Shown: piece by piece, positions 35,048 to 43,580 of the stretch | How positions within the stretch are numbered: the stretch's first letter is position 1 | Layout of the letters: each line of letters begins with the position of its first letter | DNA from: Winslowiella arboricola | GTDB lineage: Bacteria; Pseudomonadota; Gammaproteobacteria; Enterobacterales; Enterobacteriaceae | DNA: 64,000 nt | Reading direction: 5' to 3' | Assembly (NCBI RefSeq): GCF_025527015.1 | Contig: NZ_JAODIM010000043.1 | Coordinates: 310,001-374,000 of the forward strand | Made by a program: the position numbers and the translations under genes | The notes under the pieces: model-generated | Told to the model about the DNA's origin: nothing | The model's database searches: none | Seen by the model: only the letters and a program-made list of their open reading frames with translations

Positions 35048-36226
35048 TTATCGCGTCCGTTGCGGCAGCGATAAAATCAGATGGGCCAGCACACCGCCGA
35101 TTAAGCCCCAGAAGGCGGCGCCGACGCCCAGCAGCGTGACGCCAGAGGCCGTAATCAGAAAAGTAATGATCGCCGCATCGCGCTGCTTGCTGTCACTCAG
35201 CGCCTGATGCAGGCTGCCGGAAAGCGTACCCAACAGCGCCAGGCCGGCAATGGTATGAATCAGCGCCGCGGGCAGGGCGCTAAACAGCATACCGATGGCG
35301 CCGCCGAATACGCCAGCCAGCAGATAAAATGCCCCCCCGGCCATCGCGGCGATATAGCGGCGTTGCGGATTGGGGTGCACATCAGAACCCATACAGATCG
35401 CCGCGGTGATCGCCGAGATACAGACTGAAAAGCCACCAAAAGGCGCCAGCAGCAGTGAGGTCAGCGACGTCCAGCTAATCAGTGGCGATACCGGCGCCGG
35501 ATAGCCTGCTGCTTTTAAGGTAGCGATGCCTGGCGCATTCTGTGATGCCATGGTCACCATAAAATAGGGCACGCCAATCCCCAGCAGAGTAGCCAGAGTA
35601 AAGTGCGGGGCGATAAACTGCGGCCAGGCAAAATGCACCGGCTGCTGCGGGAAATGAATGGTGCCCTGTAATATCGCCACCAGCAGACCCGCCAGCAGCG
35701 TCAGCATAATGGTGTAGCGTGCGACGAACCGTCGCGCCAGCAGCCATACCAGACACATCGTGCCGCTCAGGACAAAATTAACCTGCAGCGCGCCGAAAGC
35801 ATCGAGGCCAAAACGCAGTAAAATCCCGGCCAGCATGGCGGCGGAGATGGCCAGAGGAATATGGTTCATCAGGCGGGCGAACAGTCCGGTCACGCCGCAC
35901 AGCAGGATTAGCGCTGAGGCAAAAATAAAGATGCCAATGGCTTCATTGAGCGATACGCCAGGCAGGCTGGTGACCAGCAGTGCTGCGCCGGGCGTCGACC
36001 AGGCGGCGAGGATCGGCATACGGTAATACCAGGAGAGACCGATCGAGGTGATGCCCTGTCCCAGCCCCAGCACGGTGAGCCAGCCGCCAATTTGCAGCGG
36101 TGTGGCGCCAGCCGCTGCTGCGGCCTGAAAGATAATCGCCGCCGAACTGCTGTAACCAACCAGTACCGCGACAAAACCGGCGATAATCGCCGGGGTGAAT
36201 TGAGATTCTGAGATCGCTGCGCGCAT
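35048..36226 (-). CDS. ydcO: BenE/YdcO-family benzoate-type transporter
   Basis: The 392-aa inner-membrane protein aligns with E. coli YdcO (BenE family, benzoate:H+ symport in Acinetobacter). Conserved parts are AGFVAVLVGYSSSAAIIFQA, AAWSTPGAALLVTSLPGVSL, NEAIGIFIF, MLAGILLRFGL, VTMASQNAPGIATLKAAGYP and AAICMGSDVHPNPQRRY. Twelve or more helices are predicted. The frame is open to 36286, but the ATG at 36226 matches the family start and leaves the operators outside the coding sequence. It is divergent from sutR, the same pairing as ydcO/sutR (ydcN) in E. coli. The substrate is not proven. Confidence 0.9.
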   Translation of the reverse strand: MRAAISESQFTPAIIAGFVAVLVGYSSSAAIIFQAAAAAGATPLQIGGWLTVLGLGQGITSIGLSWYYRMPILAAWSTPGAALLVTSLPGVSLNEAIGIFIFASALILLCGVTGLFARLMNHIPLAISAAMLAGILLRFGLDAFGALQVNFVLSGTMCLVWLLARRFVARYTIMLTLLAGLLVAILQGTIHFPQQPVHFAWPQFIAPHFTLATLLGIGVPYFMVTMASQNAPGIATLKAAGYPAPVSPLISWTSLTSLLLAPFGGFSVCISAITAAICMGSDVHPNPQRRYIAAMAGGAFYLLAGVFGGAIGMLFSALPAALIHTIAGLALLGTLSGSLHQALSDSKQRDAAIITFLITASGVTLLGVGAAFWGLIGGVLAHLILSLPQRTR

Positions 36227-36243
36227 GGCTCTTAATCCTGCTA

Positions 36244-36259
36244 GTGCGTTATAGCGCAC
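36244..36259. promoter_or_regulatory. SutR operator-like palindrome 1
   Basis: GTGCGTTATAGCGCAC is a near-perfect palindrome, one base from the perfect copy 27 bp downstream. It lies between the divergent ydcO and sutR genes. Confidence 0.7.
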
Positions 36260-36270
36260 AACATAGCACC

Positions 36271-36286
36271 GTGCGTTATAACGCAC
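36271..36286. promoter_or_regulatory. SutR operator-like palindrome 2
   Basis: GTGCGTTATAACGCAC is a perfect 16-bp palindrome, 38 bp before the sutR ATG. Together with copy 1 it is a strong candidate for cooperative binding by SutR, autoregulating sutR and controlling ydcO. Confidence 0.75.
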
Positions 36287-36324
36287 AAGTCGCTATACTG
36301 GCGGGCAGAAAAGTGAGGAGTATG

Positions 36325-36891
36325 ATGCAACAACTTAATCAGCAACTGGCGTTAACGCTTAAGCAATTGCGCGCGGAACGTCAGTGGAGTTTAACCGAGG
36401 CGGCGGCGCGCACCGGCGTCAGTAAGGCGATGCTTGGCCAGATTGAGCGCGCGGAATCCAGTCCGACGGTGGCGACCCTGTGGAAAATCGCCACCGGTTT
36501 TAATGTTGCCTTTTCCGCTTTTATTGAACCGGTGCTGACGCCCGCTCCGGTCACCGTGCAGCGTTATCGCGATCTGGCGGCCTTCAGTCAGGCCAGTGTC
36601 GGGATGCGCGTGGTACCGCTGTTTCCCTTCGACCATCAGCTCGGCTTTGATATGTTTGTCGTCGATCTGGCGCCCGGCGCGGTCAGCGCCTCTTCACCCC
36701 ATCAACCGGGCGTGATTGAGCATGTTATCGTGATTGAAGGTCAGCTGGAGCTGATGGTCAATGATAGCTGGCATCAGCTGGCGGCCGGTGATGCGCTGCG
36801 CTTCCAGGCCGACTGCGCCCATACCTATCGTAATGCCACCACTGAGAATGTACGTCTGCACGATCTTATTCACTATCCGCTGGCGCGCTAA
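36325..36891 (+). CDS. sutR: XRE-cupin regulator SutR
   Basis: The 188-aa protein has an N-terminal XRE helix-turn-helix (QWSLTEAAARTGVSKAMLGQ, IERAESSPTVATLWKIATGF) and a C-terminal cupin (HQPGVIEHVIVIEGQLELMV, FQADCAHTYRNATTENVRLH). It aligns end to end with E. coli SutR (YdcN), described as a regulator linked to sulfur utilisation. Two adjacent ATGs (36322, 36325) follow GAGGAG; the second has the better spacing. Its stop overlaps that of the convergent lysR gene by four bases. Two palindromic operators upstream support autoregulation. Confidence 0.9.
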   Translation: MQQLNQQLALTLKQLRAERQWSLTEAAARTGVSKAMLGQIERAESSPTVATLWKIATGFNVAFSAFIEPVLTPAPVTVQRYRDLAAFSQASVGMRVVPLFPFDHQLGFDMFVVDLAPGAVSASSPHQPGVIEHVIVIEGQLELMVNDSWHQLAAGDALRFQADCAHTYRNATTENVRLHDLIHYPLAR

Positions 36892-37793
36892 TCGATTTTA
36901 AGCTGCTTTAGCGCCTGCAACAGTGCATCGACCTTTGGTGTCAGCTGCTTTTTCTGTGGCCATAGCAGATACAGCGGCAACCCTTCCACCACCAGCGGTT
37001 CCAGCAGTGGCGTCAGTTCGCCTCGCGCCAGCGGTTCACGCGCCAGCCAGCTGGCGATCTGCGCCACCCCCATACCGTCCACAACCGCCGTCAGCAAGGC
37101 TTCGCCATCGCCCAGCGCCATGGCATGTGAAATCTCACGCGTCATGCTGCGCCCGTCGGCGGCGGTAAATGTCCAGGGCGTGGTGCTGCCATCATGACGG
37201 GCATAGGCGACGCAGCGATGGGCACTGAGTTGATCGGCGGATAGGGGCGCACCATGCTGATGCAGATAGTCCGGCGCGGCGCAAAATATCAGTTGTTCAC
37301 TGCCAAGATAGTGATAGCCCAGTGACGCCGGGTAATCGGCAGGGCCGCCGATACGTACCGCGATATCAATGCCATCTTCAATCAGGTCAATAAAACGATC
37401 GGTAAAGGTAATATTGAGTTGTACGTCAGGATATTCACGGCAGAAACGGTTAAGCAGCGGCAGCACCTGCAGACGGCCGAAGGAGTGCGGCAGGGCGATG
37501 CGCAGGCGTCCCGCCGGGCGGTTGCGCTGTGCCGCCAGCACCGATTCTGCTTCCGCCAGCTCATCCAGCACCCGACTGCAGGTCTGATAGAACGCCTGAC
37601 CGGCGTCGGTCAGCATCAGGCTACGTGTGGTGCGGTCAAACAGACGCGAGCCAAGCCGCTCCTCCAGTCTGGCGATACTCTTACTGACCGCCGAGTTGCT
37701 CAGATGCAGCTTCTCCGCCGCGGCGGTAAAACTGCCGGTTTCTACACTGATTACAAATGGGGTGATGCCTTTCAGGCGGTCGCTGGAAATCAT
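36888..37793 (-). CDS. LysR-family regulator
   Basis: The 301-aa protein has the LysR winged HTH (FVISVETGSFTAAAEKLHLS, NSAVSKSIARLEERLGSRLF) and a periplasmic-binding-type effector domain. It belongs to the large subgroup typified by RLFDRTTRSLMLTDAGQAFY and GRLRIALPHSFGRLQVLPLL. The ATG at 37793 (MISSDRLKGITPF) matches family starts; the upstream extension is AT-rich and lacks support. It is divergent from an NAD(P)H-dependent reductase gene with a 99-bp spacer containing a 13-bp palindrome, so that gene is the probable target. The ligand is unknown. Confidence 0.87.
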   Translation of the reverse strand: MISSDRLKGITPFVISVETGSFTAAAEKLHLSNSAVSKSIARLEERLGSRLFDRTTRSLMLTDAGQAFYQTCSRVLDELAEAESVLAAQRNRPAGRLRIALPHSFGRLQVLPLLNRFCREYPDVQLNITFTDRFIDLIEDGIDIAVRIGGPADYPASLGYHYLGSEQLIFCAAPDYLHQHGAPLSADQLSAHRCVAYARHDGSTTPWTFTAADGRSMTREISHAMALGDGEALLTAVVDGMGVAQIASWLAREPLARGELTPLLEPLVVEGLPLYLLWPQKKQLTPKVDALLQALKQLKID

Positions 37794-37841
37794 AGATTGA
37801 TGAATTTTTGTCGTGAAATTTATGAATTTATACCCGAGATG

Positions 37842-37854
37842 GGAATTTAATTCC
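37842..37854. promoter_or_regulatory. LysR-type operator candidate
   Basis: GGAATTTAATTCC is a perfect palindrome around a central T in the 99-bp spacer between the LysR gene and the divergent reductase gene. LysR regulators commonly bind such dyads. Confidence 0.5.
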
Positions 37855-37892
37855 ATATTAAGCTTTCTGTTATCACTTACAGGAGCAAAAAA

Positions 37893-38957
37893 ATGAAATC
37901 ACGTGCATTGATAGTGGGGGTCAGCGGCGTTGTGGGCAGCGCGCTGGCGACACGTTTACTGGCAGAAGGCTGGCAGGTTTATGGCCTGTCGCGCGGCAAT
38001 ACGCCGGTGCCGGAAGGTTGTATCGCACTGACTGCCGATCTGACTTCTGAAACGGCGGTCAACCAGGCGCTGCAAAATATTACAGTTGATAAGGTATTTT
38101 TCAGCGTCTGGGCGCGTCAGGAAAATGAACAGCAGAATATCCGCGTCAACGGCGCTATGGTGCGCCATGTGCTTGCGGCGCTCGGTGAAAAATTGCAGGG
38201 CGGCCATGTGGCGCTGGTCACCGGTCTGAAACACTACCTTGGCCCGTTCGATGCGTACGGTAAAGGTGAAGTGCCGCAGACCCCGTTCCGCGAAGAGCAG
38301 GGACGTCAGCCAGTTGAGAATTTCTATTACGCGCAGGAAGATGAAGTGTTTGCTGCGGCAAAAAAATACGCGTTCAGCTGGAGCGTACATCGTCCGCATA
38401 CCATCATCGGTTATGCGCTGGGTAATGCGATGAATATGGGACAGACTCTGGCGGTATACGCCACCCTGTGCAAACAGAGCGGACAACCGTTTGTCTTTCC
38501 GGGATCGGCTCAGCAGTGGTCCGGCGTCACTGATATGACCGATGCGCGACTGCTGGCCAGTCAGCTGCTGTGGGCAGCTGACAGTGAACAGGCGGCAAAC
38601 GAAGATTTTAATGTGGTCAACGGCGATGTTTTCCGCTGGCAGTGGATGTGGTCGCAGATTGCCGATTACTTTGGTATTGAAGCGATGCCCTTTAGCGGCG
38701 AGATGCAACCGCTGGAAGGGCGCATGCAGAATGCCGCTGCGCAGTGGCAGAAAATTGCTGAGCAGTATGGTTTACAGCAGACGGATATCACGAAGCTGGC
38801 GTCATGGTGGCATACCGATGCCGATCTGGGGCGTCCAATGGAAGTGATTACCGATATCAGTAAAAGCCGCAAAGCAGGCTTTAATGGTTATCAGTGTACC
38901 CGCGATGCCTTTATCGATCTGTTTGATAAACTGCGTGCGGAAAAACTGATTCCGTAA
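37893..38957 (+). CDS. PRISE-type (progesterone 5beta-reductase/iridoid synthase-like) SDR reductase
   Basis: The 354-aa atypical short-chain dehydrogenase has an N-terminal Rossmann motif (IVGVSGVVGSALATRLL) and the PRISE features FFSVWARQENEQQN, VALVTGLKHYLGPF, NFYYAQEDEVFAAA (catalytic Tyr), WSVHRPHTIIGYALGNAMNM and FPGSAQQWSG. Plant relatives reduce enones such as progesterone with NADPH; bacterial members have broad 1,4-enone reductase activity or unknown substrates. A GGAG site precedes the ATG. It is divergent from, and probably controlled by, the adjacent LysR gene. It is a single-gene unit. Confidence 0.85.
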   Translation: MKSRALIVGVSGVVGSALATRLLAEGWQVYGLSRGNTPVPEGCIALTADLTSETAVNQALQNITVDKVFFSVWARQENEQQNIRVNGAMVRHVLAALGEKLQGGHVALVTGLKHYLGPFDAYGKGEVPQTPFREEQGRQPVENFYYAQEDEVFAAAKKYAFSWSVHRPHTIIGYALGNAMNMGQTLAVYATLCKQSGQPFVFPGSAQQWSGVTDMTDARLLASQLLWAADSEQAANEDFNVVNGDVFRWQWMWSQIADYFGIEAMPFSGEMQPLEGRMQNAAAQWQKIAEQYGLQQTDITKLASWWHTDADLGRPMEVITDISKSRKAGFNGYQCTRDAFIDLFDKLRAEKLIP

Positions 38958-39068
38958 CCGCTTTTCGTCCGCCCGGAAATACTAAGAGCAGAAGAATTTA
39001 CAATTTCTGCTCTTAACTATAAACAATTGATTATTACGTGGTGGGCGAAATATAAGTATTTCCTATGG

Positions 39069-39084
39069 TGTGATTGATATCACA
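39069..39084 (+). promoter_or_regulatory. Perfect CRP-binding site upstream of gene 39188
   Basis: TGTGATTGATATCACA contains TGTGA-N6-TCACA without mismatch. It is centred about 111 bp before the start codon of the following gene. The spacing fits class I activation with a leader of about 50 nt. Confidence 0.8.
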
Positions 39085-39187
39085 ATGAGCTTTTTTTATA
39101 AGTCTGTCAGGTTTTGCCCTCTACGCTTAACATTCAGGGGAGAAAAAGGGTGTTTAATTTCTCCTTATAAATACCAAGGAGTGTTAA

Positions 39188-40543
39188 GTGATTACTGACA
39201 ACAACAATAAATATCTTGCCGATCATTATCTGAGTATGCCGGATTTATCCACATCACCCGGGGCGAAACACTTCCTTGTGGAACTGCGACGTACGCTGTC
39301 GGTATCTGACAAACTGTTACCCTTCACCCCACAGTCAGCCGACCCTTTATGTTATCCTGCGCTGGCCAATGCGCTGACCCTGACCAAAAATATTACGCGG
39401 CAGCAGACATATTCCCCGGAAGAAGTTCAGCTGAACGGGGTAAATAAAGAACATGCTGATTATAGTGTGATTAATATGCCGTCCGATATTAATCCGTTAG
39501 CGCCAAAGGCAGAGGGGAATAATAATTATCTCCATGCGAACGGGGCAGTAGTGCGTGACGAGATCTGCATTGATATTCCTGAAAGTGTCATCAGTAAGTA
39601 TGCACAGAACCTTAATTATTCCCCCCCGACCTCCTACGTCCGCAGGCTGGATTTTTTGCAGCGCCATGGCAGAAATGTCGGTTTAGTGCTCAGCCGTAAT
39701 CTGGTGTCAGTGGCCATACCCACTACGCTGCGTGAATATGTGGCAAAAAATGTATTACCGGTATTATTAAAAAATGCGCCGGTCTCTGCTTCGGTCACCC
39801 TGGGGGCGATTGCTATTGCGATGCCGATTGCGTTACAACTGGCTGGCATTGCCCGCGATCTGCACGCGGGAACGCAGACAGCCGCCAGCCTCAGCGCGCG
39901 GCTGGCTAATATTGCGTTAATAACCGGTGCGGGTTCTGCACTGGTGGCTACCGCCGGGATTACCTTAGCCGCTAATGCGCTTATCGCTGCGGTATTTATT
40001 TATGTCCCGCTACGCGATATCGCCCAGTATTTTCTGCAATTATCGGACAACAGTAAGCCGGGGCTCAGTCTGGAAGCCTGTGGTAAATCTGCCATTGCCT
40101 ACAGTGGCAATCAGATGCTGGTATCAGAAGGCATGACCCTGCTGTCCAGAGCGCTGGAACCGTTACTGGGGGCGGCGATCGCCAATATGTTAGGCAAGGC
40201 GATCATTAATACCATTGGCGAGACGGCCGATGAAATGACTTACCGCGGTCTGACTGCTCAGGCACAGCATAATTCTGCCGTCAGCTTTGATCTCCGCTTG
40301 CGTCCGTTGCCGGAGATCAACTATCAGACCGCCACCGACCGGCTGCTGACGACGGTGGCCGCGCGGGCATCGCAGTTCAGTTCCGTGTATTCAGGGGTGA
40401 ATGCGGTGCCCTTTGCCGATGTGTTTAAAAGCATGATGATTGGACTGATGCTGGGTGCCGGTTATATTCCGTTCTTCTATTGTCACGCCCAGGCTGCGGC
40501 GCCACAGCCTGGCGCGCAGCGGGATAGTGAAGGCGGACGCTGA
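39188..40543 (+). CDS. Unknown protein with central membrane segments, effector- or translocator-like
   Basis: The 451-aa protein begins with GTG, with AAGGAG six bases upstream. The first 160 residues are polar and Asn/Ser/Pro-rich, without a signal peptide. Two or three long hydrophobic Ala-rich stretches follow (SVTLGAIAIAMPIALQLAGI, AGSALVATAGITLAANALIA, MMIGLMLGAGYIPFFYC). I recognise no domain. Polar unstructured N-termini with internal membrane segments occur in type III effectors or translocators, but also in other toxins. A perfect CRP site lies upstream. The gene is less GC-rich at its 5' end than its neighbours. Function is unknown. Confidence 0.65.
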   Translation: MITDNNNKYLADHYLSMPDLSTSPGAKHFLVELRRTLSVSDKLLPFTPQSADPLCYPALANALTLTKNITRQQTYSPEEVQLNGVNKEHADYSVINMPSDINPLAPKAEGNNNYLHANGAVVRDEICIDIPESVISKYAQNLNYSPPTSYVRRLDFLQRHGRNVGLVLSRNLVSVAIPTTLREYVAKNVLPVLLKNAPVSASVTLGAIAIAMPIALQLAGIARDLHAGTQTAASLSARLANIALITGAGSALVATAGITLAANALIAAVFIYVPLRDIAQYFLQLSDNSKPGLSLEACGKSAIAYSGNQMLVSEGMTLLSRALEPLLGAAIANMLGKAIINTIGETADEMTYRGLTAQAQHNSAVSFDLRLRPLPEINYQTATDRLLTTVAARASQFSSVYSGVNAVPFADVFKSMMIGLMLGAGYIPFFYCHAQAAAPQPGAQRDSEGGR

Positions 40544-40547
40544 CCGA

Positions 40548-40973
40548 TTAGTCAGGGTGCGCCAGGCGGCTAAGCGTATTCGCGCCATACTGTAACAGCA
40601 GATTCTGCAGCGGTAAAAACAGCGGAGCGGGCAGTGCATCAACAGCAAACCACTGCCAGCCGCTGCATTTATCAGGTTCGCACAGCCGTGGCTCGCCAGC
40701 GGGTGCATAAGCCAGCGCAAACAGGGTGATATAGTGTTTCTGTTCATCAGCAAAAATATCATTGGTCACCGGGCCGCGCTCAATAGTCGCCAGCTGTAAA
40801 CCGGTCTCTTCCAGCACTTCGCGCCGCGCGCACTGTTCCACCGACTCGCCAAACTCCAGATGCCCGCCTGGCGCAGACCAGCTTTCTGCGCCATGGCTGC
40901 CTTTGCGGCAACCCAGCAGTAGCTTTCCCTGGCGAAAAATCAGTACACCGACCCCCACTCGCGGATATTGCAT
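40548..40973 (-). CDS. Nudix hydrolase (NUDT15/MutT-like)
   Basis: The 141-aa protein carries a complete Nudix box GX5EX7REUXEEXGU: Gly37, Glu43, Arg51-Glu52, Glu55-Glu56 and Gly58 in GHLEFGESVEQCARREVLEE. The start (QYPRVGVGVLIFRQGKLLLG) and SHGAESWSAPGGHLEFGES are typical of the NUDT15-like group, which hydrolyses nucleoside triphosphates or related diphosphates. CAGGAG precedes the ATG. It is a single gene, convergent with the unknown gene upstream. Confidence 0.9.
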   Translation of the reverse strand: MQYPRVGVGVLIFRQGKLLLGCRKGSHGAESWSAPGGHLEFGESVEQCARREVLEETGLQLATIERGPVTNDIFADEQKHYITLFALAYAPAGEPRLCEPDKCSGWQWFAVDALPAPLFLPLQNLLLQYGANTLSRLAHPD

Positions 40974-41162
40974 AGCCTGCTCCTGTTAACTGTATGCGTC
41001 AGTATGCTGAAGGATAGTGACTGGCGGGTCAACGCGCTTAATCTGTTTGCGCTTTTAATTTACGCAATCTGATTAATTTTACTAATATATTACCTGTGGC
41101 GAAGAGCCTGCTGGCGACCTTCCCGCTGGCAGGCGTACTGATAATGACTAAGGAGTCTGTAA

Positions 41163-41588
41163 ATGAAGGCCAATGGTAACAGGCAACAATCGGCGCTGGC
41201 CGTCGCGATTTATGAACTGTTAAACCCGCTGCCACTCGGCTTTTTTGTCGCTGGCTGGATATTCGATATTATTTATCTCTATAGCTATGAAATATTCTGG
41301 ATCCAGGGCGCCAGCTGGCTGATTGTTTTCGGTTTATTGCTGGCGATAATTCCGCGGCTGATTAATCTGGTGCAGTTATGGATCACCCGCAGCATCCTGC
41401 CGCAGGCTGGCGCCAGAGTGCATTTCTGGGCTAATGCGCTGGCAGTGGTGCTGGCGATCGTTAACGCCTTTATTCATAGCCGTGATGCATGGGCGGCGGT
41501 GCCATCAGGGGTTACGCTTTCCACCCTGGTGGTGGTTCTGCTCAGCCTTGCCAATCTGCAACTCGCCCTGCGTCAGCGCACAGCTTAA
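41163..41588 (+). CDS. DUF2231 membrane protein
   Basis: The 141-aa protein has four hydrophobic helices (PLPLGFFVAGWIFDIIYLYS, WLIVFGLLLAIIPRLINLVQ, FWANALAVVLAIVNAFIHS, LSTLVVVLLSLANLQLAL) and the HPLP-like start of DUF2231 (LLNPLPLGFFVAGWIFDII). AAGGAG lies seven bases before the ATG. It is nine bases upstream of a PQQ-type sugar dehydrogenase gene, a pairing suggesting that it helps anchor or pass electrons for that enzyme; this is inference. Confidence 0.82.
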   Translation: MKANGNRQQSALAVAIYELLNPLPLGFFVAGWIFDIIYLYSYEIFWIQGASWLIVFGLLLAIIPRLINLVQLWITRSILPQAGARVHFWANALAVVLAIVNAFIHSRDAWAAVPSGVTLSTLVVVLLSLANLQLALRQRTA

Positions 41589-41597
41589 GGAGATGTT

Positions 41598-42908
41598 ATG
41601 AATCGAATCACAGGTGTGATCTTAACCCTGCCACTGCTGCTGACGGCTTGCGATGACGGTGCAAAAGTTGCGCCGGAACAACAGACAGGCGCCAGTCCGG
41701 TTCTGCCGGAAGCACAAAACTTTCTGCTGCCACCGATGCAGGTGCCGGAAGGCACGCCATGGAAGCAGGGAGAAACGCCGAAGGTCGCCGATGGCTTGAA
41801 AATTGAAAAGGTAGCTGACGGTTTCCTGCATCCACGTCAGCTCTATGTGTTGCCGAATAACGATATTCTGGTGGTTGAAGCCAACGGCCCGGCCAAACCG
41901 ACCACCCGGCCAAAACAGCTGATTATGGGCGTGGTACAGAAGGCCTCCGGTAAAGGCGGTAAAGGCGGCGACCGCATTACTCTGCTGCGTAACAGCAACG
42001 GCGATGGCAAAAGCTGGGAAAAACATGTTTTCCTGCAACATCTCCATTCGCCGTTCGGCGTGCAGCTAATCGGCGATACGTTGTATGTGGCAAATGCTGA
42101 CGGGCTGATGAAATATCATTATCAGAGCGGGGCGACGGAAATCAGCGATCCTGGCACCGAACTGACCGAACTGCCGGGCGGCCCCATTAATCATCACTGG
42201 ACTAAGTCGCTGCTGGCCAGCCCGGATGGCAGCAAGCTGTATGTCGGGGTCGGTTCTAACAGTAATATTACTGAGAACGGTATCGGCGCCGAATATCGCC
42301 GGGCCGCGATTCTGGAAGTGGACACCAGGAGTGGCGCCAGCCGGATTTACGCCAGTGGCTTGCGTAATCCAACCGGTCTGCAATGGGAACCGCAAAGCGG
42401 AAAATTGTGGGCAGTGGTTAATGAGCGCGATGAAATCGGTGCAGATCTGGTGCCGGATTATCTGACCTCGGTGCAGGAAGGGGGTTTTTATGGCTGGCCA
42501 TACAGCTATTTCGGTCAGCATATCGATCAGCGCGTACAGCCGCCGCGCCCGGATTTAGTCGCCAAAGCGCTTAAACCCGATTATGCGCTCAGTTCGCATG
42601 TTGCGCCGCTTGGCCTGTGGTTCTACACCGGCACCAATCTGCCGGCTGAATATCGTGGCGGCGCGTTTATCAGTGAACACGGTAGCTGGAACCGTAAACC
42701 ACTAAATGGTTATCGGGTGGCGTGGGTGGCATTTAAAGATGGTAAACCGGTTGGTCAGCCTAAAACGGTGGTGAGCGGATTTCTTACTGACGATCAGAAA
42801 CAGGTCAGAGGACTGCCCGTTGGCCTCGCGATGGATCAGCAGGGCGGTTTATTAATTGCCGATGATGCTGGTGATACCGTCTGGCGTGTCACCGCTGCGC
42901 AGCCTTAA
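41598..42908 (+). CDS. PQQ-dependent sugar (L-sorbosone-type) dehydrogenase lipoprotein
   Basis: The 436-aa protein starts with a lipoprotein signal (lipobox LLTAC, Cys18 with Asp at +2, an inner-membrane retention signal). A six-bladed propeller of the soluble glucose/sorbosone dehydrogenase family follows. Recognisable blade segments are GFLHPRQLYVLPNNDILVVE, HSPFGVQLIGDTLYVANADG, SLLASPDGSKLYVGVGSNSN, YASGLRNPTGLQWEPQSGKL, WAVVNERDEIGADLVPDYLT and GAFISEHGSWNRKPLNGYRV. The RNPTGL and NERDEIG segments form the PQQ/Ca2+ region in relatives. The enzyme would oxidise aldoses or sorbosone at the periplasmic face. No PQQ biosynthesis genes are in the window. Confidence 0.87.
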   Translation: MNRITGVILTLPLLLTACDDGAKVAPEQQTGASPVLPEAQNFLLPPMQVPEGTPWKQGETPKVADGLKIEKVADGFLHPRQLYVLPNNDILVVEANGPAKPTTRPKQLIMGVVQKASGKGGKGGDRITLLRNSNGDGKSWEKHVFLQHLHSPFGVQLIGDTLYVANADGLMKYHYQSGATEISDPGTELTELPGGPINHHWTKSLLASPDGSKLYVGVGSNSNITENGIGAEYRRAAILEVDTRSGASRIYASGLRNPTGLQWEPQSGKLWAVVNERDEIGADLVPDYLTSVQEGGFYGWPYSYFGQHIDQRVQPPRPDLVAKALKPDYALSSHVAPLGLWFYTGTNLPAEYRGGAFISEHGSWNRKPLNGYRVAWVAFKDGKPVGQPKTVVSGFLTDDQKQVRGLPVGLAMDQQGGLLIADDAGDTVWRVTAAQP

Positions 42909-42917
42909 ACATTAATA

Positions 42918-42941
42918 GTGCCTGCCGCTCAGGGCAGGCAC
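42918..42941. terminator. Hairpin terminator between convergent genes
   Basis: GTGCCTGCC (42918-42926) and GGCAGGCAC (42933-42941) form a perfect 9-bp stem with loop GCTCAG. It lies directly between the dehydrogenase stop and the stop of the SsrB-like gene. Confidence 0.75.
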
Positions 42942-42944
42942 CGA

Positions 42945-43580
42945 CTACAGCGTTAAACCAAGACGTCGTGAACAGCTCAGCAACTGCGTAACCTTATGCA
43001 CATTGAGTTTGCTCATAATATTCAGTCGATGCGTCTCCACGGTTTTGACGCTAATGCAGAGTTGTTCGGCAATCAGCCGGTTACTGTGACCTTCAGCAAT
43101 CATTTGCAGGATCTGGCGCTCGCGTGGCGTCAGCAGCTGACGCGGTTGCAGATCCTTGCGTATTGCATTGTGGATCGCTGCGCGATTAAGCGCCGGGTCG
43201 ATATACTCTTTATTCAGCGCCACGCACTGCAACCCCGTCAGCAGAACCTGCTGACAACTGCTTTTCAGCACATAAGCCAGCGCGCCTGCGCAGAGCGCGC
43301 GTATGGCCAGATGCTCTTCATTACTGTCTGAATAGACCACAATCCGCATCTGTGGCCAGCGCTGATGCAACGTTGGCAGTATATCCAGGCCATTTATACC
43401 CGGCAGACTGCTGTCGAGCAGAAGGATATCCGGCTGGTATCGTCGGCAGGCGTTATATACTGCCAGCCCGTCGTTAATATACGCCACAATCCTGAAACAG
43501 GGGTGTGGGGCTAACATGCTGATAATGCCATTAGCAATAAGCTGATGATCATCCACCAGTAACAATTTTTGATCGGTCAT
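42945..43580 (-). CDS. SsrB-like orphan response regulator (NarL/FixJ family)
   Basis: The 211-aa protein is closely similar to Salmonella SsrB, the SPI-2 regulator (212 aa). KLLLVDDHQLIANGI, GLAVYNACRRYQPDILLLD, SLPGINGLDILPTLHQRWP, AYVLKSSCQQVLL, YIDPALNRAAI, LLTPRERQIL, SVKTVETHRLNIMSKLNVHK and LLSCSRRL are shared. With the start at 43580 (AAGG eight bases upstream) the phosphorylated Asp is residue 56 and the redox-sensitive Cys is residue 203, the same numbers as in SsrB. A GTG at 43604 is less likely. No sensor kinase gene is adjacent, so it is an orphan. It is divergent from an SsaO-like gene across 275 bp of AT-rich DNA. Confidence 0.85.
   Translation of the reverse strand: MTDQKLLLVDDHQLIANGIISMLAPHPCFRIVAYINDGLAVYNACRRYQPDILLLDSSLPGINGLDILPTLHQRWPQMRIVVYSDSNEEHLAIRALCAGALAYVLKSSCQQVLLTGLQCVALNKEYIDPALNRAAIHNAIRKDLQPRQLLTPRERQILQMIAEGHSNRLIAEQLCISVKTVETHRLNIMSKLNVHKVTQLLSCSRRLGLTL

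Noticed and set aside
36888-36891. Overlap of the sutR and lysR stop codons as a regulatory device
   Set aside because: Short convergent overlaps of this kind are common and no further signal is visible there.
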